Made by a program: the position numbers and the translations under genes | Shown: positions 10,988 to 21,287 of the stretch, piece by piece | Layout of the letters: each line of letters starts with the position of its first letter | Numbering within the stretch: the stretch's first letter is position 1 | The notes under the pieces: model-generated | Told to the model about the DNA's origin: nothing | The model's input: the letters and a program-made list of their open reading frames with translations, nothing else | The model's database searches: none | Origin: Cryoendolithus antarcticus | Taxonomy: Eukaryota; Ascomycota; Dothideomycetes; Cladosporiales; Cladosporiaceae | Length of the DNA stretch: 64,000 nucleotides | Direction of reading: 5' to 3' | Assembly: GCA_002077065.1 (NCBI GenBank) | Contig: NAJO01000033.1 | Coordinates: 124,001-188,000, forward strand

Positions 10988-11927
10988 TATTTCTTAGCGA
11001 GCGTGTGCATTGACAGCTTTCTGTATGTAGTGGACAGAGCCATTTACTCTTCTTCAACAGCTTCAGCTTCTCAGCTGCTCTCCTCTCCTTGCGTCGTGTA
11101 TTCCGTGCCGTCTTTGACGCTTTTGCGGCTTCGGAGTTGCGACTCCCGCGGGCTCCGCGGCGGGTCTTCTTCTCCTCGACAGCTGGTGCTGAGGTGTTTG
11201 AGCTAAGGTCTTCGTACTCAGTGGTGTCTAGAGCTGGCACCGTGGTTTCGAAGAGAGACGGAGAGGCGACGAGACTCTGTGGCAGCTCGATGCCTAGGCC
11301 GAGGGGCTCTGAGTCTCTCGAGGGAGTTGGTGAGTGGCTTGTGGTACTATCGGCACACTCCGGAATCGATTGTGGAGCCTGGTGTGTCGAAGAGGGCGCA
11401 GTATTCGGCTCGATATCCGGCTCTCTCACGGGACTCGACGGGTCGCTTGTGGTACTATCGACATGCTCCGAGACTGACTTCGGAGGTTCAGGTCTTGCTG
11501 AGAGAGCAGTAGGCTCCGCTTCTACCATAGGCTTCGAGGTCTCGTTCAGAGGAGCTCTCTCACTGACGCTGTTTCCAGCTTTTCGGGACCCACGGCTCGG
11601 CATATCGTTGCTTAGCTGAATTGAGAAGAAATCAGAGAGAGACCATTGTAACAAGGTGCATGTCGCCACAAAGATAGCGATCAGAGCAATCGGCAGGAGA
11701 TAGGCTTCGATGGGGTCGCCTTTGTACGCTGCAGTCCACTCCGGAATATCGATGTGTGTGGCTCTCTCAATGTCGCTCTTCGTGTATATTTCCACGACCG
11801 GCGCGGAATATACTGGCTCAGGAGAGATCTCGAAACCGGAGAGAGATGGAGATGGAGATACTGGGGTGATCCGGTCTAGCAGGAGATGCGCCAGGAAGAG
11901 CGTGTAGATGAGTATGACTGAGCACAT
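10935..11927 (-). CDS. Membrane-anchored hypothetical protein
   Basis: This 330-residue frame is not a recognised family. Two hydrophobic segments are visible: residues 2-20 (CSVILIYTLFLAHLLL, signal-anchor-like) and about 75-97 (AYLLPIALIAIFVATCTLL). After them comes a Ser/Thr/Pro/Glu-rich region with two 36-residue repeats (both containing DSTTS), then a basic stretch (TRRGARGS, TRRKERRAAEKLKLLKK) and a short Cys-containing tail. The 3' end overlaps the coding end of glycogenin by 53 bp on the opposite strand. An in-frame ATG at 12098 would add 57 residues; 11927 is preferred because it puts the hydrophobic segment at the N-terminus. Codon use and length favour a real gene, but introns near the 3' end cannot be ruled out. 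Confidence 0.55.
   Translation of the reverse strand: MCSVILIYTLFLAHLLLDRITPVSPSPSLSGFEISPEPVYSAPVVEIYTKSDIERATHIDIPEWTAAYKGDPIEAYLLPIALIAIFVATCTLLQWSLSDFFSIQLSNDMPSRGSRKAGNSVSERAPLNETSKPMVEAEPTALSARPEPPKSVSEHVDSTTSDPSSPVREPDIEPNTAPSSTHQAPQSIPECADSTTSHSPTPSRDSEPLGLGIELPQSLVASPSLFETTVPALDTTEYEDLSSNTSAPAVEEKKTRRGARGSRNSEAAKASKTARNTRRKERRAAEKLKLLKKSKWLCPLHTESCQCTRSLRNTTQVRPARSPYSRALSD
11338..11553 (-). repeat. Two 108-bp tandem repeats within coding sequence
   Basis: A 108-bp (36-codon) unit occurs twice, anchored by CTTGTGGTACTATCG at 11338 and again at 11446. In the protein it gives two diverged copies around DSTTS with flanking Ser/Pro/Glu. The 3n period preserves the frame. Confidence 0.7.
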
Positions 11928-12239
11928 GGCTGCTTTCTCGAAGGGGTTTGCTTGAGGATTTTGACAGTATGGGTGTACAGTGTGAGAGCGTAAGAAGTGT
12001 GGATATATTACGGAGAGATTGAGGAGAAGGGAGCAAACCGTAGACACTTGTGTGGCGGAGTTGATGTTCCTATTGTCAGTTGGTTCGCATTGTCTCATAC
12101 CATGCCAAAATTAAGAAAACCTGACAATAGGGCTTCTTCAATACGAACCCACTGCACATGTGCACTCCCCATAATACCCTCCCAAACGCCAACGCTGCAT
12201 CAAAACAAAAGATAGTCCGTTAACCCCCTCTCCCCACCT
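11928..12239. other. Intergenic region
   Basis: This gap lies between the hypothetical protein start and the end of the DUF2985 gene, both on the minus strand. No gene is seen, apart from a possible N-terminal extension of the hypothetical protein up to 12098. Confidence 0.4.
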
Positions 12240-13766
12240 CTACACCCCCTTCTCCACCCCACCTCCCTGCTCATGTCCCATCTCCTTCGCTATCGCTTTG
12301 ATCTCCCTCCTCTCGATCTCCCTCAACACAGCCTCACTAGGCTGCACGCCCTCCACCTTCTTCACAACCTTGCCCTCCAAAAACGTCACAAACCCTCCAA
12401 TCCCAGCCACAATACACGCCAGCGCGATGAACAAACCCGTGCTCCAGCTCGGGCGCTTGTAGCGATCGAAACCCCACATGAAACCACAGAGGCAGCCTTG
12501 CAGGAATGTGTTCCAGACGTTACACCAGATGAAGAAGTCAAGCTTCCAGAGTTTTGTCGGCGGGGCGCGGATTCCGGTGAGAGGGGGGTGAGGGGTGGTT
12601 TTGAGAGGATGGGGAACGCGTGGGTCTTCGGCGAAAGGTGCAGATGCGTTTGGGTGTGTGAGTGCCGTGTACTCCTCCTCTGACATCTCGTCCAAGGTGT
12701 CTGAGCCTGGTAGTCGGAGCCAGTTCTGATTTATACCAGCTAGTGTGCGCAGGCCGTAGAGTTTCTGCTCTGTGCCGTACTTCTTTTCTGAACACAGTCT
12801 CCATCGCAGTAAATAGTATAGATCCCTGAACCGCCACGGGATCAAGCCGAAACCTGTGACGCAGAAAAGAGCATTCAGGATCTGACTGTCGATCTCCAGC
12901 CATATTCTCCGCGGCGATTGAAGATGATTGCAGTCCTTGAACCAACCCCTCGGCGCTTCGTTCACCCAACACATTTCTGGCGCAGCGCCACAGAGCAGTA
13001 AGAACAGCATGCCACCCCAGGCTACGACGTTCAAACAGTAGATTGTGATGAGAAAGCCAAGCGGCGTGAGGAACCATTTCCAGAACGCTGCTAAGCCGAT
13101 CATGGTCGAAGTAGTCCAGGGTAGTTTGGGAGGTGGGATGTAGCCTGAGGAGAAGCGGCGGGCATGGTCCTGCGCTGTTATATGCGGATGAGGCTTCTCG
13201 CTGCGGGTGGTGCTCTCTGTTGGGGAGATGGAATCCTCGGCGGAGGTAGTGATCATGTCGGTCTTCACTTCTGCCAGTTCCCTCTTATCTCCGATCGGGG
13301 CGGGTGTGACTGCATTGCTGAGGTTGGACGGCTCCTCTGCTAGCGGAGGGAAGGGCTCCAGTCCAGCGTGATTCCTGTTGAACTCTCCGCTCTCTCGTAC
13401 GGGCACCATAGCCGGCGCTCCGTTCCCGCTGCTCACCCTCCTGACCACCGACCGCCTCCTGCCAGCGCTGTCCCCACTACTCCCTCTCCGCATCTCCCGC
13501 TGCACCTCTCCCCTCCATCCCTCCTCTGCGAATGAACCTCTTCTTATCTCCCCCAGCGTAGGCGCTTTGCTAGTCGCCTCTGCAGCGGCCGCCCACGCTC
13601 CAAGCGGCGGGTTGACATTCAATGCATTACGTGCGACTTGACTCACGCTCCCGGCTGCGCTGCGGACGCTGCTGACAGTGCTGGACATGGTGCTCGTCCG
13701 GGTCCGGGTCATGGCGAACTGGGCGGCGGTGGGAGAGGAAGGCGATTCGACGCTGGGTTTCGACAT
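12240..13766 (-). CDS. DUF2985 integral membrane protein
   Basis: A single exon encodes 508 residues from the ATG at 13766. Residues 1-205 are a disordered Ser/Arg-rich cytosolic region with repeated RRxS sites (MRRGSSGD, RRVSSGN) that look like basophilic kinase targets. The membrane part starts near residue 220 with WKWFLTPLGFLITIYCLNVVAWGGMLFLLL. It continues with the DUF2985 signature SPRRIWLEIDSQILNALFCV, then TGFGLIPWRFRDLYYLLRWR, and two more C-terminal membrane segments (WCNVWNTFLQGCLCGFMWGF and FIALACIVAGIGGFVTFLEG). This is a fungal family of four to five membrane passes with no assigned biochemical function. Confidence 0.85.
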   Translation of the reverse strand: MSKPSVESPSSPTAAQFAMTRTRTSTMSSTVSSVRSAAGSVSQVARNALNVNPPLGAWAAAAEATSKAPTLGEIRRGSFAEEGWRGEVQREMRRGSSGDSAGRRRSVVRRVSSGNGAPAMVPVRESGEFNRNHAGLEPFPPLAEEPSNLSNAVTPAPIGDKRELAEVKTDMITTSAEDSISPTESTTRSEKPHPHITAQDHARRFSSGYIPPPKLPWTTSTMIGLAAFWKWFLTPLGFLITIYCLNVVAWGGMLFLLLCGAAPEMCWVNEAPRGWFKDCNHLQSPRRIWLEIDSQILNALFCVTGFGLIPWRFRDLYYLLRWRLCSEKKYGTEQKLYGLRTLAGINQNWLRLPGSDTLDEMSEEEYTALTHPNASAPFAEDPRVPHPLKTTPHPPLTGIRAPPTKLWKLDFFIWCNVWNTFLQGCLCGFMWGFDRYKRPSWSTGLFIALACIVAGIGGFVTFLEGKVVKKVEGVQPSEAVLREIERREIKAIAKEMGHEQGGGVEKGV

Positions 13767-14346
13767 GGTCGCGGCGTGCCTGTATGTGTCCTATGGTATC
13801 CGAAGAGATCCGGCGCTGGATAGTGACTGCGCTCAGCTGCGGTGCAGAACGTTAGCCACTGCTCCCCGCCGCGTGGGCGTAGGATCTACAGTTGCAGCTG
13901 GGGAACTCTATCGCCAGAGCAGGTATCTAATTGCGCGCCTGGAGATACTGCTGCTTCATGCGCCTCTGGAGATGACGGGACTATATGTGACCCCTTTACA
14001 GTTGTACGAGGTTCTAATCGTTGACATGGCTGGTTGTCACCGCCGAGTCAACGGCTGCGACGATGTTCACTCAGCACCCAGCCGCGCCTCGCCAATGCAC
14101 CTCCACAACGCCATTGCCAATGCGAGCCAATCACAAGCGAACGCGAGCTTGTACACTTTTCTTGGTCAGCCAAGTCAGCATTGTCAATGGCCCGTCAGCT
14201 ACCGCCTTATGCCCGAGACGCGAGAACTGGTGAGTGATAGTTTGCTTGACTACACATATCGCTAAAGGAACATTCTCGATCAGTACCGCATGTCCTCACT
14301 GCCACAGATCATGGCACATCAACTCTGGAACTCAGCTCCCCATGCT
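13767..14346. other. Intergenic region
   Basis: Upstream of the DUF2985 gene and downstream of the SDR gene (both minus). No supported gene. Confidence 0.5.
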
Positions 14347-15299
14347 CTATGGCCTCACCTCAACCTCCACCTCCTTCGGCCATCCCTTCAGCCCCATAGT
14401 CAACTCGCCCTTCTTCTCAATCTCCTCCCTCATCCCCTCCAACTCCTCCACGTCCCAATGCGACCAGAAGAACTTGCCCGCCGTCCACGCCGCAGCAGGG
14501 CTAGCCAACCACAGCGCGAAGTCTCCCGGCAGGTTGACGTTGTCCTTGCTGAACGTAAAGCCCGCGTCGGCGTTCATCTCAGACTCGATGACACCAGGGT
14601 GAATCGACACGATCCTCAGATCTGGATTCTCAACTTGGAGTGACGGCAGCAGATGCGCCAGTCCCATCTTGGCGGAGACGTAGGCTGAGAACTCGGGGAA
14701 AGCGCCCAAGTGTGCGGCATTGCTGTTGATGGAGATGAACGTTGGAGTACCCTTAGTTGACTTATTGGCGGCGAATGCGCGGAACGTGATGAAAGTGCCC
14801 TTGATGTTGACTTCGAAGACTTTCCACCACGATGCTACTGTGCCGGCGGTGGCGAGCTGCTTTGTGCCGAGCCCAGCGCTCGCAACGACAACATCAATGC
14901 CGCTGCCGGAGATACGGGAGATGTCCTCGAAGGCTGCGTTCATGCCGGACTCGTCGAGGATGTCCGCGGCGTAGGTGAGAACCTTACCGGCGCCAAGTTT
15001 CTCAAGGTCGGCTTTGGTAGACTCGAGGACGTCGGCGCGACGGCCGATGATGGCTACAATGCGGGCGCCGGCTTGGATGAACGAGATTGCGACGCCGCGG
15101 CCGATTGAGGTGCCTAATCAGTGTTAGATGGGCGGGTATCGCTATGTGATGTTGACGACTGACCGCCACCAGTGACAACCACAACCTTGCCCTCAGCGGA
15201 GTTCGCTGGGTTCTTCGAGTCGATCGCTGGGTACGAGGAGCGATGGATGATCTTGGTGTAGGGCTGCCATTCCCAAGTTGGCTTCGAGGTGTCGGCCAT
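14347..15299 (-). CDS. Short-chain dehydrogenase/reductase
   Basis: Two exons (15299-15164, 15113-14347) encode 300 residues. The 50-nt intron splits the cofactor motif; splicing restores VVVTGGGGTSIGRGVA, the TGxxx(A/S)xGxG nucleotide-binding loop. The classical SDR catalytic set is present: Ser in SINSNAAH, then YVSAK (YxxxK). The VVVASAGLG element is the NAG-like motif. The frame starts at MADTSKPTWEW, giving a 40-residue N-terminal lead before the Rossmann fold, and PGVIESEM follows the active site as in many fungal SDRs. It should be a NAD(P)(H)-dependent oxidoreductase of a carbonyl or alcohol; the substrate is not predictable. It lies alone, not in a biosynthetic cluster. Confidence 0.9.
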
Positions 15300-15949
15300 T
15301 GCGTTAAGTGTAATTGATGTCAAAGTGTGCCGGTATTAAGCGTGATGTACGAGGTAGCTGAGGAAGTGTGCGGTGAATGTGTTGGTGTTCTTGCGTCGAG
15401 GTTTGGCAGTCATCAAGGCACCTTTTGTACATGAGACAAAAGCCATCGCTCCTGCCAAACTTGCTTGATTGTAAATGCGTGATTTCCAATCGTTGACCTC
15501 GCCGCACAGTGACGCCGACTTCCAAACCACGAGCATCATTGTTGTGCGAAGATTCCACCATTGCAAAGGGTTCAATGCTGCTTAGAGGCAGCAGTGAATC
15601 AACAACTGAAGGTGTGGGTTTTTGCCTCAGGAGTCTAGTCCGTCTTGGGTCATTGGTGTTGAGCCGACTCTCCAGAACCGAGGATCATCCAAGCCAGCGC
15701 TTTGTAATCGGTCCCTGCATGGCCCTCTCCGGATGCAGGCACGCAAGAGAAACGTATCACATTGATATTGACGATCGTTGCTCTGTCTTTATCCCTTCGC
15801 AATGCTTCCGCCCAGGATGGAACAGCATGGCTGTCGCAGATCCGTCGAACGCGAAATAGTGCAAGCGTCCAGGCCGCAGTGTAAGCCTTTGTCGGCGTAT
15901 CTGATTGAAGAAATGCTGCAGTTCCCGATTTCATAGACCACCACCAGTC
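15300..15949. other. Intergenic region
   Basis: Between the SDR promoter and the 3' end of the GT71 gene. No gene is supported. Confidence 0.5.
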
Positions 15950-17391
15950 CTACGCTTGGAACACCTCTTCTAGGTATCGTGTCCCGATCACACAGGCCGT
16001 CCGGTGGAAGAGGTTCTCATACTCACAAGCCATATCGCGCATCTCCTCCCACATCCAGGCCTCAGCATCGAAGCCATTGCCAAAGTACTCCATGGCTTGA
16101 GTAGCATTCTCATGCCAGATTCGCCTCATACTCCCGTCGCTGTCAAAAATCGTGCCAGTCTTCTCGTTGAACATCCAGTCTGGATCCAGCTTCGGGTTGT
16201 GGGCGTGAGCGAAGAAGGGCCGCGCTTCCTCCGCACCAGCCTTAAGGTCGATTATTGGGTTATACTGCGCCATCATACTATCTCTGCGTTCGCCATCCTT
16301 CGTCGTGAAGCCCAGGTGCTTGACTCGAGACTTCACTTGGTACCAAGGACTGTTACTCGCCACTGCTGACCAGCGGAATGTTTCCTTGTCACCTTCGCCG
16401 AGCGCACCTTGCGAGTGCAGTTTGTAGTAGAAATCCGGGCCGTAGAAGTTGTAGTATGCAGCTATTAGCAGCGACTCTGTGTGTGTACGCTTCGAGTACA
16501 TGATCGTTCCCGCTTCCGATGCTACCTGAGATCGGTCCATGGCAGGCATTGGGATGTTGGCGATGTCGAAGAATAGCGGACTGCGAAGATGCTGTGTCAG
16601 CTTAGGACAGGCGCAAACTATTCTTGCGCGGATTACCTTTCAGTAGGGTACCAGAAGTCTGGCCACAACACCAACCCATGAGTAGTGAATGGCGGTGTCG
16701 TGAACAGCATATCCGGGTTGTAGAGCGGGAAACAGTCCGCATCAAGGTACAGAAACTCCTCAAAGGTTGACACCAGCATAGCGACCATCTTATACCCGTA
16801 CTTGCCGATTGAGTCGATGTCGTCGCCAAGTGTCTGACTTAAGGGCACGCACTTCGCGTTCAGCAACGGGAAGATGTCGTCGCATATTCGCACATCACCT
16901 TCGGTAGGATCACGTAGAAAGACTTCGACTGGAAGATTCGTACCAGTGCGCCGTAGCATACGCACTGTGACGAGGGCGTGGATGAGATATGAGCCGCCAG
17001 CGGTGATCACAATACCTCGGGATCCTAGCACATAGGCCAGCCCATACGTACGATTGCTAAGTCTCTTAATGAAGTCGCGGTGGGCTGTCTTCAATGCCCG
17101 ATGCTGTTCATCTTCCAGGACCACCTTCATCGGCCGAGGAGGTGGGTCGTCGACCAGACCGACGACACGCAGGGTCTGGTTGTGGCTGATCTTCGTACAT
17201 TTCGGGCGAGACGCCGTAAGATCGTCATAAAAATGCCGCCAGAACTCGCGGTGTAGTCCCGGAAGATCCTGGGTGTCTATCCGATGGGCGGCGCTGTAAG
17301 TGAAAGGAGCGTGCTGTCGCCATAGAAGACTTCCAAGAAGCAATGCGGTGAGAATGACGCCTACAGCACGAGCCGCCCAAGGGTGGAACAT
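15950..17391 (-). CDS. GT71 alpha-1,3-mannosyltransferase-like protein
   Basis: Two exons (17391-16637, 16580-15950) encode 461 residues. The start at 17391 gives a type II Golgi topology: a short N-terminal cytosolic stub and a membrane anchor ([15 protein letters not shown], about residues 11-25). The catalytic domain has [19 protein letters not shown] and [19 protein letters not shown], typical of the MNN1/MNN2 (GT71) family, and the metal-binding [12 protein letters not shown] with DAD at about 217-219. The intron falls just after DFWYPTE; the second exon starts [10 protein letters not shown], again conserved. GT71 enzymes add mannose to N- or O-glycans of cell-wall mannoproteins from GDP-mannose in the Golgi. 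The linkage specificity is inferred from the family only. Confidence 0.88.
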
Positions 17392-18163
17392 GCTGAGCAA
17401 TTGGACTTTGTGAAGGAAGGAATGGAGAGCCGGAATGTAAACACTTACCTGCGCCCTCCTTTGTATGACGGCGCGCTCACGTGAGACCTGTATCCCTGGC
17501 GTACCACCGAGATCCACAACAATGGCATTGACCGTTTGTGTTGGTGAGCGGTCCGGATATGGGTGGTGTTAGATAAGGCACGTATGCCAAGGGCAGCGAG
17601 GCTTGCTGATCTGCGAGCGAGAGTCCCCGGCACCCGCCACATGTGCACACGTACAACCTCCAGCGAGAGCTATTCTTGTGGTTGGATTTGTCTTCTCGTG
17701 TCGACGGCGCCATATTTACGGGTTATTTCACCTCGCACTTTGCGTTTTGATGACCAAGTATCCCGAGCTCGAAGTTGCGACAGGGTTGTCGGTAGAGTTC
17801 ATGCAAGGTCGATCGCTCAACAGGCTTGGCAACGGCCGGAGGTTTGACAAGGAAATGTAAGCTGATCACTGATGCACCCTCCAGATTCTTGAACAGCAAA
17901 CAGTGATACTGGCGACCATAGCCCATGGGTGGATATTGCTATACGACATGAAGCGTCTCCATCAGGTCATCTCGCCTAATATTTGATCCGTTACGAACAC
18001 ACGAGATCAATGAAGCGGCGTTTCCTTGCGCAGCTCATACGCGGATACGACCTCGCAGCGTGCGGCGAGTAGCACACCCTCACGGACCTGCATGTCAGCC
18101 CTTCAAACCGGGCGCCACATGTTGAGGACCGGCTGCCTTACAGGCTGAGAGCCGCGACACCTG
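17392..18163. other. Intergenic region
   Basis: Upstream of the GT71 gene. No coding region is supported on either strand. Confidence 0.5.
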
Positions 18164-18720
18164 TCACGAGCTCGAGTTTTGTTCTTCCACAGCCGCCTTG
18201 AGCTCCTTGTCGAAGCCGTCGAACAGACCTTTGAGCCAGCTGTGTAAGGGAGAACGTGGCCAGAAGAGGAACGCACTCCAGCCTGACATGCGCTCACAAT
18301 GCCGGAAGCGTGTCTTGCTGGCATCTCGCGGGTCGAGTGGGAGGAACTCCCACCAGTGCTGCGCCTTGAAGCCGTACGCTCCGCCCTGGTAACCGAAGTG
18401 CGTCGCGGTGTTGATCTGAGTAGTGGTCAGTCGGCTTGTAGCACAGCAGGGCGCCAATGCACTTATGGGGCACTCACATAGATTGTAGCATCTGCCCATC
18501 CGACCTGCGCGGACAAGACATTGATAATGTCGCCTTCTTCCGCATCGATGCCAGCGACTATCTCCTGGCTCCCTGAGCGGTGAACGACAAGGTTCTTGAT
18601 CAGTCTAGATGTCTGAGTCCATGATGGAACTTTGTCGAAGTCTAGCAAGAATGCCCTGACTTCCGCTGGTGAGCTATCAATGATTGTCTCATTCACTATC
18701 GACGCCGTCGACCACGACAT
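18164..18720 (-). CDS. SRPBCC (START-like) domain protein
   Basis: Two exons (18720-18478, 18415-18164) encode 164 residues. The order is that of a small SRPBCC/polyketide-cyclase-like helix-grip fold. An initial strand is followed by DSSPAEVRAFLLDFDKVPSW, the usual helix and 'F.D...W' turn. Next come strands ending DATIY, then a glycine-bearing loop (HFGYQGGAYGF) and TRFRHCERMSGW, with a C-terminal amphipathic helix LKGLFDGFDKELKAAVEE. There is no signal peptide. Such proteins bind hydrophobic ligands in a cavity; the ligand is unknown. Confidence 0.75.
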
Positions 18721-20535
18721 AGCTCAAGCCTGTCCGAGGAGTTCTTAAGTCGTCTTGAAGTCTGTATGCTACAGTCTTGACAAACAGATCAATCAAGGTC
18801 CACTTCCGGCCACTGAATCCTTCGTCAGGCAGGCATGCTCCGTGCCGCTGACGAATTTCATGTACGACCACGTACTATATGTGATACAAAGCTTACCTGC
18901 ATTCGAAGGAGACTTCCCATCCAAAGGTCATGTATGTACATGTCGGCCTTCATACAGTGTTGTATGCCTGGCTCTCGAACTTCGCCGTTGAATCATAACG
19001 AGGCAAAGCTCATGAATCGTAAACACTGGTGATCGCGTCATGCAATCTGGTAAGAGGCATCATATTCTCTGGCCGAACGACCATCGCCGAGCGATTGACC
19101 TGTGCATGCCGTGAGGATCCGGAGCTCAGCTGACAACTAAGCGCTGGTGATCGAGGTTGGCTAGCCTGCCGCCCTGGACCGCATTCGCAATCTGCTCTAG
19201 TTATGTCAACCGCATTGAGTGGATCTCGGATAAAGGCACTTCCTCAAGCACTAATCGATCAAACTAAAGGTAGTGTATCTCACCTAGTAGGGAATAAATG
19301 CATGTCCTCATGCGTCGGCTGGCCTGCGGTACGGCCGCAGCGATAGATGCAAGAATGCAGACAGCTGCGCTGCAACAGTGCAACACCCGCAAGAGCCCAC
19401 CATCGAATAGTGTTAGTTGCTGAGCTGGCTATGCGCAGACAGTCGACCGATTACCAAAATCAGTGGTAGAAGCCTGACGGGGCGCGGTCGCGGCAACTTG
19501 GCAAGTATGCAGTACACTTTTGGTCAACTTCGACCAACGATCGATTACACGCCAAGATCTAGTGGAACGTGCACCGTGGCTGGCGGGTATATAGATTGCT
19601 CTTCCTGCACATTCGGATACCAGTGTTGTGGGTGGATCAGCCAGGCGAGCGTGCATGTTCTTCGGATCTCATCAGCGGGCTCCAAAATGCAGTATGCAAC
19701 ATGTGCAGCGCGTCTATCTCTCAACCGCGATCGGAGTCACAGTGCTGGCAGCACCAATATCTGCGCGACACGAGCGACTACCCGAGGTCACGGCGGACGA
19801 GACTTTACGCGATGTTCTGCACAACTCGATACCGCTTGTCGTCTTTGGCAACTGCTTGTTCTTCTTATCGTCCCCCTGCGAATGTCTACCGGGTTGCGTA
19901 AAGCCGATTACTTCGAAGGCAGGGGCTGATATCTTTTCGCGCCAAAGGGATCAAGCTCGCTCGCTTCAGCTGGAGGTGAGCCCGCGTCAATAGACCAGAC
20001 GCACACTGCGATAACCATCCCGCTATCTGAGTCCGGATACGGGCCTCGAAGGAGTTAACCGACCTCAGCTCAGCGTCAGCCGTGCATCGAATGACGCTCG
20101 GTGCCTTGTCTGCTCAAGCTAACATGCAGCCGCATCTTGCGTCTCGGACCTCACTCCCCATGATTGGTGTCCTTGACTCCACCGACCGGGTCGCCCACAA
20201 GCCTAGTCAGATCCAACCTGATTCTGGGGATGAGGATTGGGTGTGATGCCAGGACGGCCTAGCCCGATGCTTTTGAACTGTCATGCGAGCGTGGTGGACT
20301 CGATCCTGCAGTAAGCCCTCGCAGACCTCCAGTACTGGAGCAGTCAGTACACACCATTCTTCCAACGCCATTTTATACGCCGGTGCTCGGCGTAACGAGA
20401 GAGCGGTGGAAGGAGACCAACTACAACAAGCAGCTCTTTCCGAGCGTACAAGAATAGCGCTCGTGCTGGTAGGCTCTTCATCTATTCTCTCGACCTCTAC
20501 TCTCTCACTTTGCGATATACTGCGCTAGCAGAAGC
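18721..20535. other. Gene-poor region with weak small-protein candidates
   Basis: A 1.8-kb stretch without a well-supported gene. One weak secreted-peptide candidate lies at 19694-19993, and a Cys-rich stretch in another frame lies near 19568-19640 (CTVAGGY, then CSSC and QCCGW) without a clear start or signal peptide. No transposon ends or long repeats were seen. Confidence 0.4.
19694..19993 (+). CDS. Possible small secreted protein (weak)
   Basis: A 99-residue frame begins with a convincing signal-peptide profile: basic start (MQHVQR), hydrophobic core (VYLSTAIGVTVLAA) and a small-residue cleavage zone (PISA). The remaining ~75 residues hold four cysteines clustered in NC...PCECLPGC. There is no known domain. 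The ORF overlaps a Cys-rich frame in another phase. Without expression data it could be fortuitous, and an undetected intron could change its end. Confidence 0.3.
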   Translation: MQHVQRVYLSTAIGVTVLAAPISARHERLPEVTADETLRDVLHNSIPLVVFGNCLFFLSSPCECLPGCVKPITSKAGADIFSRQRDQARSLQLEVSPRQ

Positions 20536-20966
20536 ATGTTGTCTCGTCTCGTACTACTTTCAGCACTCGCCTTCGTCGCAGAGGGTGGAGTCATACCACG
20601 ACAGTCCACCATCGCAGCCGAACAAATCTACTACGCCTACGGTGGCTGCAACCCGGTCAGTCGCAGCGGCGGTGTCACCTTCAACATGAATGTCTGCCAG
20701 CAGCTCAACCCGTCCGGTCTTGGCTTGGGTGCCTTAACGAGTGTTACTCTGACAGCAGTGGCAAACGCAACATGCTCGGGTACGTTAAAGAGGCTGACAA
20801 TTCCTGTACATGTATCTGTCCGCTGATTTGTAACGAAGTGTACTACTATACCAACAAAATCTGCAGCCCTGGACGTGGGCAAGAGGATCAGCGCTTGGGC
20901 ACCCTGAACCAATGCGTACAGGCGAATGCTCCGTTCCTGTCGACTGAGGTCAAGTGCCCACTGTAG
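20536..20966 (+). CDS. Small secreted cysteine-rich protein
   Basis: Two exons (20536-20779, 20839-20966) encode 123 residues. The signal peptide is about residues 1-17 (LVLLSALAFVAEG), followed by VIPRQ, which resembles a propeptide cut site. The mature part has six cysteines (GGC, NVC, ATC, KIC, NQC, VKC), an even number compatible with three disulfides. The intron is 59 nt with a GCTGAT branch-like element, and its removal joins NATCS to VYYYTNKIC. No family is recognised. Size, Cys content and secretion fit the broad effector-candidate/apoplastic protein class of filamentous fungi, but no role can be assigned. Confidence 0.75.
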
Positions 20967-21287
20967 CTCCGATATGGACGACGTACAACGTCGCCAAAGT
21001 GAGGCATATGGGTCGCAGCCTATCGGGGAACACATACGAACCAGGCCAGGAGTGGAGTCAGGCGGTAGTGTTGGCTGCTGTGGTGGTGTATCTGGGTGGG
21101 CCGCAGAGCCACAATAGATGTGCTTGTAATTGTCGAGATCTAAGCCATTGCGCTATCGACGTCTCTAAAACTTCGAGAGTACCGCAACACACGGTGAGCA
21201 TGCTGTTTACTTCCGACGATTCTGCATGCACGAAGAGCTCAGCCGAAGACTGCATTGATATGCATGACGAAATTGTGGACTACATCA
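20967..21287. other. Convergent 3' region
   Basis: Between the ends of the small secreted protein gene and the GMC oxidoreductase gene. Nothing further is seen. Confidence 0.5.
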
